Of a stretch of 7,513 bases of DNA, positions 1 to 5,781 are shown piece by piece (the first letter of the stretch is position 1; every line of letters begins with the position of its first letter). The notes under the pieces are model-generated. The model was not told the DNA's origin. It did no database searches and saw nothing but the letters and a program-made list of their open reading frames with translations. The DNA comes from Bordetella parapertussis (GTDB lineage Bacteria; Pseudomonadota; Gammaproteobacteria; Burkholderiales; Burkholderiaceae_C). Location of the stretch: contig CALQBT020000118.1 in the NCBI GenBank assembly GCA_943328885.2, positions 1-7,513 of the forward strand. Direction: 5' to 3'. Position numbers and translations under genes: made by a program.

Positions 1-2
1 AC

Positions 3-329
3 ATCCTGCCGACGATCGTCGCCATGAGCAAGAGCGACCTGGCCTACGCCATCGAGGATCTGCTGGAAGCCGGCGCCGAGGGCGTCACGGCCACGGTGTT
101 GAGCTCCAGCCACTTCACGGCGGCGCTGAAGGCCCGAGGCATGGATCGGGTCTACGGCAAGGCGGTCCATTCATTGTTGGGCAACCTGGGGTTCAAGCTG
201 TTGTTGGATCGAAAGTGGTGGCGCGGCGACGCGCGCAAGATTTGGGTCAAGAGCGAGACGCCGATGACCTTGGACCGGGCCATCGAGATCTTGGACCAGG
301 GGCCGGTTCATGTTGATTTTTTGCAATGA
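3..329 (+). CDS. C-terminal fragment of a probable phage/satellite DNA primase-helicase (partial at left edge)
   Basis: The reading frame is open from base 3 with no stop upstream of the internal ATG at 24, so this is best read as the last ~108 residues of a larger gene cut by the window edge. The fragment starts ILPTIVAMSKSDLAYAIED. It has an alpha-helical, winged-helix-like pattern, with a conserved-looking segment around GKAVHSLLGNLGF, and then KWWRGDARKIWVK. I infer the C-terminal DNA-binding part of a DUF5906/D5-like primase-helicase, which would start replication of a prophage or satellite. This comes from the general look of such tails and from its neighbours (iteron-like repeats just downstream, then a phage nuclease and helicase). 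No catalytic motif lies in the visible part, so the family is tentative. The alternative is a complete 101-residue protein starting at 24, but no good ribosome binding site precedes that ATG. Confidence 0.55.
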   Translation: MLPTIVAMSKSDLAYAIEDLLEAGAEGVTATVLSSSHFTAALKARGMDRVYGKAVHSLLGNLGFKLLLDRKWWRGDARKIWVKSETPMTLDRAIEILDQGPVHVDFLQ

Positions 330-373
330 TCAGGTGACGCCAGGCTTAATCAAAATGGGTCGTTTGATCGGGC

Positions 374-400
374 CTGACAGTTCTGACAGTTCTGACAGTT
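374..400 (+). repeat. Three perfect tandem copies of a 9-bp motif, CTGACAGTT
   Basis: Bases 374-382, 383-391 and 392-400 are identical head-to-tail copies of CTGACAGTT. They sit 45 bp after the primase-like stop codon. Their CTGAC core recurs, mostly inverted, in the next 240 bp, so they belong to a larger cluster. Short tandem repeats of this kind usually bind a protein, such as a replication initiator or phage repressor. Which one applies here is inference. Confidence 0.85.
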
Positions 401-444
401 AAAACGAGGTCGAAGCGGTTGCGGCGAGAACATTGCTCAGAAGC

Positions 445-520
445 CAATCGTCAGGAACGGCAATCGTCAGGTCAATCGTCAGGTGCTTTTTTCATAGGTA
501 AACCTGATGATTCTGACGAT
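445..520. repeat. Cluster of CAATCGTCAGG direct repeats with inverted partners (iteron-like)
   Basis: The 11-mer CAATCGTCAGG occurs three times, at 445-455, 461-471 and 473-483. Its core appears inverted as CTGACGAT at 513-520, preceded by a degenerate inverted copy at 503-512 (CCTGATGATT). The reverse complement of the 11-mer begins CCTGACGATT, so it is the same motif family as the CTGACAGTT copies at 374-400, in the opposite orientation (consensus CTGACRRTT). Two more inverted cores lie at 621-627 and 634-640. Direct repeats followed by inverted ones beside a primase-like gene suggest an origin of replication or a phage operator. The sequence alone does not decide between them. Confidence 0.75.
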
Positions 521-630
521 ATGACAAGTTAAACGTGTTCTCGCACATGAGAAGCATAGGTTTAGATGCTAAGGGTAAACCCGTATATATGTTCCCATAG
601 GCCAGCAGTGAAAAGAGCATCTGTCAGGTC

Positions 631-924
631 ATGCCGTCAGGTCGCTGGATCCGCGCCGTGCTAGAGCGCGACGTTGAGCGGCACCTGGTCAGGCGGGTCA
701 AGGAGGCAGGCGGCCTGGCCCTGAAATGGATCAGCCCTGGAATGGCCGGGGTGCCGGATCGGATCTGCGTGATGCCCGGCGGGCGGATCGTGCTCGTGGA
801 GCTCAAGCGGCCAGGCGGTGCGCTCAGGCCGGTCCAGGTTCGGGTGATTGGGATCCTTCAGCGCTTGGGCGCTGAGGTGGTTGTGTTGAACAGCAAGGAG
901 CAGATCGATGCAGTTTTCACCTAG
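631..924 (+). CDS. VRR-NUC domain nuclease (phage type)
   Basis: This 97-residue protein is a stand-alone VRR-NUC domain, a PD-(D/E)XK-fold nuclease found widely in phages. The visible active-site elements are GVPDRI at about residues 40-45 (acidic D43) and VELK at 56-59 (E57 and K59). A helical start (LERDVERHLVRRVKEAGG) and a closing VVVLNSKEQIDAVF segment complete the usual domain, so the length is normal. In phages, such proteins sit beside SNF2-like helicases and are thought to act on branched DNA during replication or recombination. Here the stop codon lies inside the following helicase gene (17-nt overlap), which argues for co-translation. The ATG at 631 has only a weak ribosome binding site. 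A GTG at 658 (residue 10) is a plausible alternative because the family often begins near the LERDVE helix. Confidence 0.88.
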   Translation: MPSGRWIRAVLERDVERHLVRRVKEAGGLALKWISPGMAGVPDRICVMPGGRIVLVELKRPGGALRPVQVRVIGILQRLGAEVVVLNSKEQIDAVFT

Positions 925-1741
925 ACCCTACCAACAGGTCGCCATCGACAGGATGCGCGACCACGAGGTGCACTACCTGGCCCTGCGCATGGGGCTGGGC
1001 AAGAGCGTCATCGCGCTGACGGCGGTGCAGGACATGCTGCGCAAGGACGGCGCAGGCCCAGCCCTCGTCGTGGCCCCCAAACGGGTCGCAGAGCTCGTCT
1101 GGGCCCAGGAGGCGGCCAAGTGGGACCACCTGGCAGGGTTGCGGGTGCAGAAGGCCCTGGGGACCGCCCAGCAACGGGCTGACGCGCTGCGCAAGCCGGC
1201 CGACGTGCACGTGATCAACCGGGAGTGCTTCCCGTGGCTCGTGCGGATGATCACCGAGGCCAGGCGGCCGTGGCCGTGGCCGATCGTGCTGCTCGATGAG
1301 AACGTCGGGTTCAGGGACCGGGGCAGCAAGGCCTGGCAGGCGGTCAAGCAGGTGCGGCACAGGATCGAGCGCCTGTACATGCTGTCGGGCACGCCAACGC
1401 CCAACGGCCTGCTGGACCTGTGGGCTCAGATCAGCATCCTGGACAAGGGCGCCCGGCTGGGCACCGGCATCACGCGCTACCGCGAGCGGTGGTTCGAGCC
1501 TGACCGGCGCAACGGCCACGTGGTCTACAGCTGGCGGCCCAAGCCCGGCGCCCAGGCCGAGATCGAGGCGGCGGTGGCCGACATCATGCTGAGCCTGGAA
1601 GGCCAGGCCGACCTGCCCGAGCGGATCGACAACATCGTGCCGGTGACCTTCGACCGCACCCGCTACCGCGAGCTGGAGCAGACCATGGTCTCCGGCGCCC
1701 TGATGGCCAGCAGCGCTGGAGTGCACCTGCGCTGTGCTTGA
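908..1741 (+). pseudogene. Truncated SNF2/DEAD-type phage helicase (N-terminal ATPase half only)
   Basis: The 277-residue product carries the first half of a superfamily 2 helicase of the kind found in phage replication modules. Visible elements are a Q-like RPYQQ at 6-10, Walker A MGLGKS at 28-33, motif Ia VVAPKRV at 54-60, Walker B region LLDENV at 128-133 and motif III SGTP at 160-163. Complete relatives are roughly 450 residues and have a second RecA-like domain with motifs IV to VI. That domain is missing here. The family-like sequence ends near YRELEQTMV (about residue 261), and a short unrelated tail runs to the stop. The start at 908 is supported by AGGAG seven bases upstream, inside the VRR-NUC gene. 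I infer loss of function by recombination at about base 1690, consistent with a decaying prophage. A short family variant cannot be excluded. Confidence 0.8.
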
Positions 1742-2076
1742 TCCGCTGCCCTGCGCCTTAGAGCGAGCTGGGACCATCGAATGCGCCCATTCGTATCAGA
1801 TTAATGGCTACGCAAAAGACACATAGTCGCGCCGCCGGCAGTTAGTCTGAAGGAGAAAATTATCCGTCACCAGCTTTCGATGTTCTCGCGGTGGCCCGAT
1901 CACGAGATTAATTGTCCTCGGCGAGGGTGAGAACGAGTAAAATACGCAGATACGCCAACATTGAGAAAACGCAATGTACCTCTCGGTCGCGAATTCAACA
2001 GCTTTGTCGTGGTCTTATCGATCAGACCTCGAACGGAGTATTGACGGGCTTGGCGACGGCCGAGTAAAGGTTGAGC
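1742..2076. other. Lower-GC intergenic stretch after the helicase break; no gene seen
   Basis: None of the six frames gives a credible protein here. Base composition falls visibly compared with the strongly GC-rich helicase and nuclease genes, and there are AT-rich words such as GAGATTAATTGT and GTAAAATACG. Just before the next gene a TTGACG at 2041-2046 could be a -35 element, but its spacing to a -10 would run into the ribosome binding site. The stretch looks like DNA brought in at the junction that truncated the helicase. Confidence 0.5.
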
Positions 2077-2538
2077 ATGAATAAACGTCCAAGCCCTTGC
2101 CATTTGTGCGGCGCACGTCGATCACGGAAAACCTGTGGACTGCTTCCGCACCTGGGTCAATGTGGGCAACCGGATGAGAGCGTAATCGCGGAGGAAACTC
2201 ATGCATTAATGTCAGCGCCGGCTGAAATAGGACGTAACCTCAATGACCCGCTGGCGGCTGCGCGTGCGGCCTTGGCGATGCTAAAACGATGCGGCGCACA
2301 TGCCCGTAGCACCGGCCAGCCCTGCAAGCGCGTGCCGGTGAAGGGGCGCACCAGATGCCTGTTTCACGGCGGCAGGTCCACTGGGCCACGGCCGACAAGC
2401 GGCAAGCGCACCCTTTACGCGCGTCGGAATAAGCACTGGCTGCGTACGCTGTTGCGTGTGGTCGCGGCTAGCGAGCGCCCAATAGATCCCGTAGATCCGC
2501 CAGAACACTGCGGCGACCTTCGCGATGCCGTTGTCTGA
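2077..2538 (+). CDS. HGGxSTGP-motif small zinc-binding-type protein
   Basis: From the ATG at 2077 the product has 153 residues. The central part is the hallmark: CGAHARSTGQPCKR at 72-85, then TRC at 92-94 and HGGRSTGP at 97-104. The spacing C72-x10-C83-x10-C94-x2-H97 looks like a zinc site and matches the HGGxSTGP domain found in many small proteins on phages and integrative elements. Their molecular role is not known to me. A second cysteine set lies in the N-terminus (C8, C11, C20, C29). I prefer ATG 2077 because AAAGG ends six bases before it. A TTG six bases upstream would place the ribosome binding site too close, and the internal ATG at 2209 would remove the N-terminal cysteines but keep the motif. 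It stands alone, with no operon partner in view. Confidence 0.72.
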   Translation: MNKRPSPCHLCGARRSRKTCGLLPHLGQCGQPDESVIAEETHALMSAPAEIGRNLNDPLAAARAALAMLKRCGAHARSTGQPCKRVPVKGRTRCLFHGGRSTGPRPTSGKRTLYARRNKHWLRTLLRVVAASERPIDPVDPPEHCGDLRDAVV

Positions 2539-2798
2539 GGACTCACGCCTTCGATTGGCAAGGCTTGGCCGAGATGGTTTTTCTGAGCTCAGAAAGAAAA
2601 GGTGCAGCTGCCACTCACCGAAATCCTCACGGATGCTGTTTTAAGCCTCCAGGAGCCACAATCTACAGTCGGACTATGGGTGGGTAGCCAAAACAACTTT
2701 AGGCTCCCTGCGGCCCGTTTATCGGCGCTGCGAGTGCTGGCCGAACGGCGGTTCGTCTGTCATGACCCGCAATCGTCCGGTCGGCCTGCGGCGGGCTC
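2539..2798. other. Convergent intergenic region with a 16-bp perfect palindrome
   Basis: This 260-bp gap separates the plus-strand HGGxSTGP gene from the 3' end of a minus-strand gene. The only clear structure is TTTCTGAGCTCAGAAA at 2580-2595, a perfect palindrome. It has no run of T after it on either strand, so it does not have the form of an intrinsic terminator. A GTG-start open frame crosses the gap and runs on to 2913, but it overlaps the better-supported minus-strand gene and shows no recognisable features. Confidence 0.45.
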
Positions 2799-3545
2799 TC
2801 AGGGCTTGTTGAACTTCTTTACCGCCGCCCGGGTTCTTCTCTTGGAACTGCAGAAGAACTTGGCCCAGGTCGTCGAAATCCCCGGGGCGCTGTCTGGGGA
2901 CGTCGTGGTCTGAAAATCGGCGAGACCGTTGATCTCATCAAGCAGTTCGTCGAACGCCTCACGGGGATCGAAGTCAGGGTTCTCTGTTTCTTCCGCTGCT
3001 CGATCTGACCACGCCGAGTTGAACTCTTCCCACAAAGGGCCATCGACAGCCTCTTGGAAGTTCACGTCAACCCGGACAAGAAGGTGGTCGCAGTCGTCGG
3101 TTGAGCTGCAGTAGGGGCACTCCGACTCCTCTTCCTCCTCCTCGTCCTCAGGGTCCTCGCCCTCCTCATAAACGTTTTCCCAGTTCGTTCGAACGAAGGA
3201 CTCGGCATTTTCTTTACCGAGGAAATACCCAATCGGGTCGTACTCCATGGCCCAGACCCAGTAGATACCGTGGTACTCGTTTACACGAACTGGGTAATCG
3301 TCGTGCGGTTGCCGAATGAACCCCTTCCAGACTTGGTTGGCATCGTTTTGAATTGAATCAGTCAGGAGGTCATGTATTGACGCGCCGAGATCGCCAACGA
3401 GTTTTCCGGCCTTCATCATGGCAAGCGCCGCTGAGAAGTCCTTGGTTCCAACTGCGTCCTTCAATTCCGCCTGCACAGACCGACTCTTGGCAAGCACCTT
3501 GCATGCGGTGTCGAGATCGACGCAATCAGAGGAAATCTGTTTCAT
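2799..3545 (-). CDS. Hypothetical acidic protein with a CxxC-x5-CxH putative zinc site
   Basis: I do not recognise a named family for this 248-residue protein. It has four parts. A helical N-terminus covers about residues 1-70. Next comes an aromatic segment (YHGIYWVWAMEYDPIGYF, 91-108). A run of acidic residues follows (127-142). After that come CPYCSSTDDCDH (143-154: C143, C146, C152, H154), a hydrophobic strand-helix stretch (LLVRVDVNFQEAVDGPLWEEF) and a basic tail ending KKFNKP. The Cys/His cluster probably binds a metal. ATG 3545 is chosen because GGAAT lies just upstream. The frame stays open 61 codons further up, but that part has high-Arg, shadow-like composition and crosses the end of the neighbouring gene. 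Codon use is less GC-biased than in the recombinase gene, a hint of separate origin. A role in defence or in the mobile element is possible but unproven. Confidence 0.72.
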   Translation of the reverse strand: MKQISSDCVDLDTACKVLAKSRSVQAELKDAVGTKDFSAALAMMKAGKLVGDLGASIHDLLTDSIQNDANQVWKGFIRQPHDDYPVRVNEYHGIYWVWAMEYDPIGYFLGKENAESFVRTNWENVYEEGEDPEDEEEEEESECPYCSSTDDCDHLLVRVDVNFQEAVDGPLWEEFNSAWSDRAAEETENPDFDPREAFDELLDEINGLADFQTTTSPDSAPGISTTWAKFFCSSKRRTRAAVKKFNKP

Positions 3546-3573
3546 GTCTATTCCATTCGATTGATCACCAGTG

Positions 3574-3598
3574 GAAGGCGCCTTCGGTCGAAACGACC
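3574..3598 (-). promoter_or_regulatory. Two adjacent palindromes upstream of the acidic-protein gene
   Basis: GAAGGCGCCTTC at 3574-3585 is a perfect 12-bp palindrome. Directly next to it, 3586-3598 is a 5-bp inverted repeat with a 3-base loop (GGTCG-AAA-CGACC). Both lie between the stop of the small membrane protein gene (3622) and the start at 3545, beginning about 29 bp upstream of that start. No T-run follows, so an operator or mRNA hairpin fits better than a terminator. The function is inferred from position only. Confidence 0.4.
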
Positions 3599-3621
3599 CA
3601 TACAAGACGCCCGACTCAGTC

Positions 3622-3837
3622 TCATGCCAACGCCAACGTGGTTTTGTAAGCAATAGTTGTAACCTTTGGTTGCGAATGCGGTTCATTGCGAGCGCACGCA
3701 GGCGTCGCAGCGGTCGCCGGTTGATCATCTTCTGGCGCCATCAGGTCATCGTGCAGCGCGTGTAACTCGGCACCGATCCAGGCCAGCAGCACCACGACGG
3801 CGATGCGCCACACCCACTCGGCGATCAGCTTGGTCAT
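3622..3837 (-). CDS. Small single-pass membrane protein coupled to the recombinase gene
   Basis: The 71-residue product begins MTKLIAEWVWR and continues into one hydrophobic segment (about residues 6-24, WVWRIAVVVLLAWIGAELHAL), followed by a polar acidic tail. It is therefore a probable inner-membrane protein with a short N-terminus. Its ATG overlaps the recombinase stop codon (ATGA, 3834-3837) and is preceded by GGAG seven bases upstream, so the two are very likely translated together. The function is unknown. The tail after about residue 45 (ARNEPHSQPKVTTIAYKTTLALA) looks unlike the rest in composition, and the DNA there turns less GC-rich, so the original C-terminus may have been replaced at a junction near 3620-3700. 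The start at 3837 is preferred over the longer frame to 3912, which lies inside the recombinase gene. Confidence 0.65.
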   Translation of the reverse strand: MTKLIAEWVWRIAVVVLLAWIGAELHALHDDLMAPEDDQPATAATPACARNEPHSQPKVTTIAYKTTLALA

Positions 3838-4469
3838 GCTGCGGCTCCAGTCGCCGCAATGACACGCTGCACCGTCGACACACCGCAGCCGGCTGTCCTG
3901 GCGATCTTGCACACGCCCATGCCGGTCGATCGCAGCGCCGTGATCTTGGCCTCGACGGCCTCGGTGACTCTAGGTCTGCCGATCGGCAGGCCGCTGCGTG
4001 TGCCGCTCTCCCTGGCTCGCGTCATGCCAGCCAGCACGCGCTCCCGGATGATTCCGTGCTCGAACTCGGCGAACACGCCCATCATGGCGAACAAGGCCTT
4101 GCCCGCCGGCGTGGTCGTGTTCAGGCCTTGCTGATGGAGGTACAGGTCGATGCCGACTGCATGCATCTCTTGCAGCAGGCTGATCAAGTCGCCGAGCGAG
4201 CGACCGAGACGGTCGACCGACCAGGCCGCGACCATGTCGAACTGTCGCCGGGCGACACCTTTGAGCAGCGCATCGAGTTGCGGCCGATCCTTACGGCCTT
4301 TGTTGCCGCTGATGCCGTGGTCGACGAACTCGCCGACGATGACCCAGTTCATGCGCTGCGCGACATCACGCAGCTCGACCAGTTGGTTGTCGGTGGTCTG
4401 GCCCGTCGTGCTGACGCGAGCGTAAAGCGCGACGCGGACAGGCCGGTTGGACTTTCGGGGCGAAGGCAT
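3834..4469 (-). CDS. Serine recombinase of the resolvase/invertase family
   Basis: This 211-residue protein is a typical small serine recombinase. It cuts DNA through a phosphoserine link and rejoins it to resolve cointegrates or invert segments. Visible features are the catalytic motif YARVST (15-21, nucleophile S20), a D-GISG segment (50-54), the WSVDRLGRS block (83-91) with conserved arginines, the long E-helix region AEFEHGIIRERVLAGM (134-149), the hinge GLPIGRPR (160-167) and a C-terminal helix-turn-helix (about 183-204, ending GVSTVQRVI). The length is normal and all core residues are present, so it should be active. ATG 4469 has GGAG six bases upstream. An in-frame ATG at 4499 adds ten residues but has no clear ribosome binding site. 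A palindrome cluster just upstream is its probable target or operator. A small membrane protein gene follows by a 4-nt overlap. Confidence 0.95.
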   Translation of the reverse strand: MPSPRKSNRPVRVALYARVSTTGQTTDNQLVELRDVAQRMNWVIVGEFVDHGISGNKGRKDRPQLDALLKGVARRQFDMVAAWSVDRLGRSLGDLISLLQEMHAVGIDLYLHQQGLNTTTPAGKALFAMMGVFAEFEHGIIRERVLAGMTRARESGTRSGLPIGRPRVTEAVEAKITALRSTGMGVCKIARTAGCGVSTVQRVIAATGAAA

Positions 4470-4476
4470 GAGTTGC

Positions 4477-4493
4477 TCCACATCGGGTGTGGA
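4477..4493 (-). promoter_or_regulatory. Hairpin overlapping the recombinase ribosome binding site
   Basis: A perfect 6-bp inverted repeat (TCCACA, 5-base spacer, TGTGGA) lies 8-24 bases upstream of ATG 4469. Read on the minus strand, its second arm contains most of the GGAG ribosome binding site, so a folded mRNA would hide it. If translation starts at 4499 instead, this would be coding sequence. Its regulatory meaning is inference. Confidence 0.4.
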
Positions 4494-4511
4494 CTTCATC
4501 TTGCCAGAGGT

Positions 4512-4572
4512 TCATACGAAAAACAATTGGTTTACGTATGATTGAAATGGCGCCTGTCGTCACCTATGACGA
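4512..4572. promoter_or_regulatory. Palindrome cluster upstream of the recombinase gene (putative res site/operator)
   Basis: Bases 4512-4541 form a 30-bp imperfect palindrome centred on CAATTG (4524-4529). The outer arms are TCATACG and CGTATGA, and only two positions per arm fail to pair. A second inverted repeat, TCGTCA-CCTA-TGACGA, lies at 4557-4572, with its centre 38 bp from the first. Resolvase-family recombinases bind imperfect palindromes of about 28-30 bp placed directly upstream of their own gene, and this binding also represses them. Size, symmetry and place fit, but binding is not shown. Confidence 0.6.
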
Positions 4573-4644
4573 TGAGGCCCTTTCTTCGCAGAGGGTTTCG
4601 GTATGCCCCTCCCTCGCACTTGAGGCAGTCTCGACCGCAAACCG

Positions 4645-5781
4645 CTAGCCCATGTCCGGCAAGCCCTCGATGCGTCCAGGCGCCAGCAGCAGTCCGCAGC
4701 GCGTGTAGGGGCGCGTGCCGCGTCTTGCCACCAGGAAAGGCGCCGCCTCGACGCCCAGCGCCTCTCTAAGTCGAGCGTTGAGCTTGGCATTCTTTTGGCG
4801 GAAGAACTCCTCGGCGATACCGCCGTCGCGTCGCAGTTGGGTTTCGAGCTGGATGTACCCCGCGTTCATCCTGCCGGCGATCTCGCCATACCAGTGCAGC
4901 AGGCGCGCCGGGACCAGGTCGGTGTGACGCACAAAACCCTGCTCGCCGCTGGCGGTGATCACCGCTTCGGCCAGCGTTGCATACCAGGCCAGCAATTGCG
5001 GCGGCAGGGGTGACAGCGCACCTGCCGCACGCACGCCACAGCCTGGCAGGTCAAAGACCAGGGTGGCTGGCGTCAGGCGCTGGGTGGCGGCCGATACCGT
5101 GGCGCTGAACGAGGCCGAGCCTTGAAGCAGCGCCTCCGGCAGTCCGCTGCGCAGGCGCACAAACGGAATGTCAGCAAGATCAATGCGCGCGTCTGCGGTG
5201 CTCACCGGCTGGTTGTCGCGCCCGAACAGCACCTTGGGCGTACGGGGCGGGAAAAAGAATTCGTGGTGTGTCTCGAAGGGCTCGCTGACCAGCACATGCG
5301 ACAGTCGGTCCTGCTCGCGCCCGAACAGCGACAGCGCGTAACCCAGGTAGTAGCCCATTGATTTGCGGCCGCCGGCGATCGACAGATGCACGGCCGCCAG
5401 CGGGTCGGCGCACAGGCCTCGTACGAAGGTGGTGATAGCGTCGGCGGCCAGGGCGTTCTCGCCTGGCGTGCGGATGTCTTGCAGCGGGCCTCTGGCGGTG
5501 GAGATCGTATGGATGCAGGCATCGTCGAACTTCACCTGCCCGGTCAGGCCGTAGTCGGCACACAGGCTGTGAAATTGGCCGATGGCAGGGTCCAGCAGCG
5601 TCAGTCGTGCCCGGCGCGCACCCTCGGTGGTGGTGAGCAACTGGATCTCGGTGGGGACGAAGGCGGGGTTGCGCTGCTTGACCAGGGCATAGAGCGTTTC
5701 GGTCACGACCTGGGGCGTCAGCCCCACGGCCATCGCCAGCACGCGGCGGCCGAATTCGTGCGGTTCATGCGGCGCGCTCAT
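4645..5781 (-). CDS. NE0113-family (TIGR02584/PF09623) CRISPR-associated CARF protein, putative ring nuclease (Csm6-like)
   Basis: The 378-residue protein starts with a CARF (cOA-binding) domain. It has LAMAVGLTPQVVTETLYAL at 15-33, where the first strand and ligand-binding loop fall, and HLSIAGGRKSMGYYLG at 132-147, the second ligand-binding loop with the GGRKS signature. About 190 residues follow, with a helical region around FFRQKNAKLNARLREALG (326-343) and a closing RRGTRPYTRCGLLLAPGRI. This layout is the Cas_NE0113 family, often annotated as CRISPR-associated ring nuclease Csm6. I see no R-x4-6-H HEPN signature in the C-terminal part, so toxic RNase activity is not supported and a role in binding and breaking down cOA is more likely. 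The ATG overlaps the card1/can2 stop (ATGA), with GGAG ten bases upstream. It is last in the operon. The family is confident; the activity is inferred. Confidence 0.9.
   Translation of the reverse strand: MSAPHEPHEFGRRVLAMAVGLTPQVVTETLYALVKQRNPAFVPTEIQLLTTTEGARRARLTLLDPAIGQFHSLCADYGLTGQVKFDDACIHTISTARGPLQDIRTPGENALAADAITTFVRGLCADPLAAVHLSIAGGRKSMGYYLGYALSLFGREQDRLSHVLVSEPFETHHEFFFPPRTPKVLFGRDNQPVSTADARIDLADIPFVRLRSGLPEALLQGSASFSATVSAATQRLTPATLVFDLPGCGVRAAGALSPLPPQLLAWYATLAEAVITASGEQGFVRHTDLVPARLLHWYGEIAGRMNAGYIQLETQLRRDGGIAEEFFRQKNAKLNARLREALGVEAAPFLVARRGTRPYTRCGLLLAPGRIEGLPDMG

Larger units (their letters stand above)
330..630. other. Non-coding region between the primase-like gene and the VRR-NUC gene
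   Basis: I find no credible gene in this 301-bp stretch. It holds the CTGAC-family repeats listed separately, then a more AT-rich part (about 485-600) that includes TATATAT near 584-590 and a small GGGT-AA-ACCC inverted repeat at 573-582. Repeats followed by an AT-rich segment is a layout typical of replication origins, and it would also fit a promoter/operator for the downstream nuclease-helicase pair. Confidence 0.6.

Noticed and set aside
374..520. CTGAC repeats as a second CRISPR array
   Set aside because: Units are only 9-11 bp, partly tandem without spacers and in both orientations, which does not fit a CRISPR array.
917..1777. Long minus-strand open frame (286 codons) opposite the helicase
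   Set aside because: It mirrors the GC-rich helicase gene. Its product is rich in Gly, Pro, His, Leu and Arg with no domain, while the plus strand has clear helicase motifs.
2041..2070. TTGACG plus TAAAGG as a promoter for the HGGxSTGP gene
   Set aside because: The -10 candidate is poor and coincides with the ribosome binding site, which would leave no leader.
2580..2595. 16-bp palindrome as an intrinsic terminator for the converging genes
   Set aside because: No T-run follows the stem on either strand, so it does not have terminator form.
2602..2913. Plus-strand GTG-start frame of 103 codons
   Set aside because: No recognisable motif, no ribosome binding site, and it overlaps the 3' end of the better-supported minus-strand gene.
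3546..3728. Upstream extension of the acidic-protein frame to 3728
   Set aside because: The added 61 residues are Arg-rich, cross the end of the neighbouring gene and contain the palindromes. The ATG at 3545 has its own GGAA-type ribosome binding site.
3666..4541. Plus-strand open frame of 291 codons opposite the recombinase
   Set aside because: The minus strand encodes an unmistakable serine recombinase. The plus-strand product is Arg/Ala/His-rich shadow sequence and also covers the palindromes.
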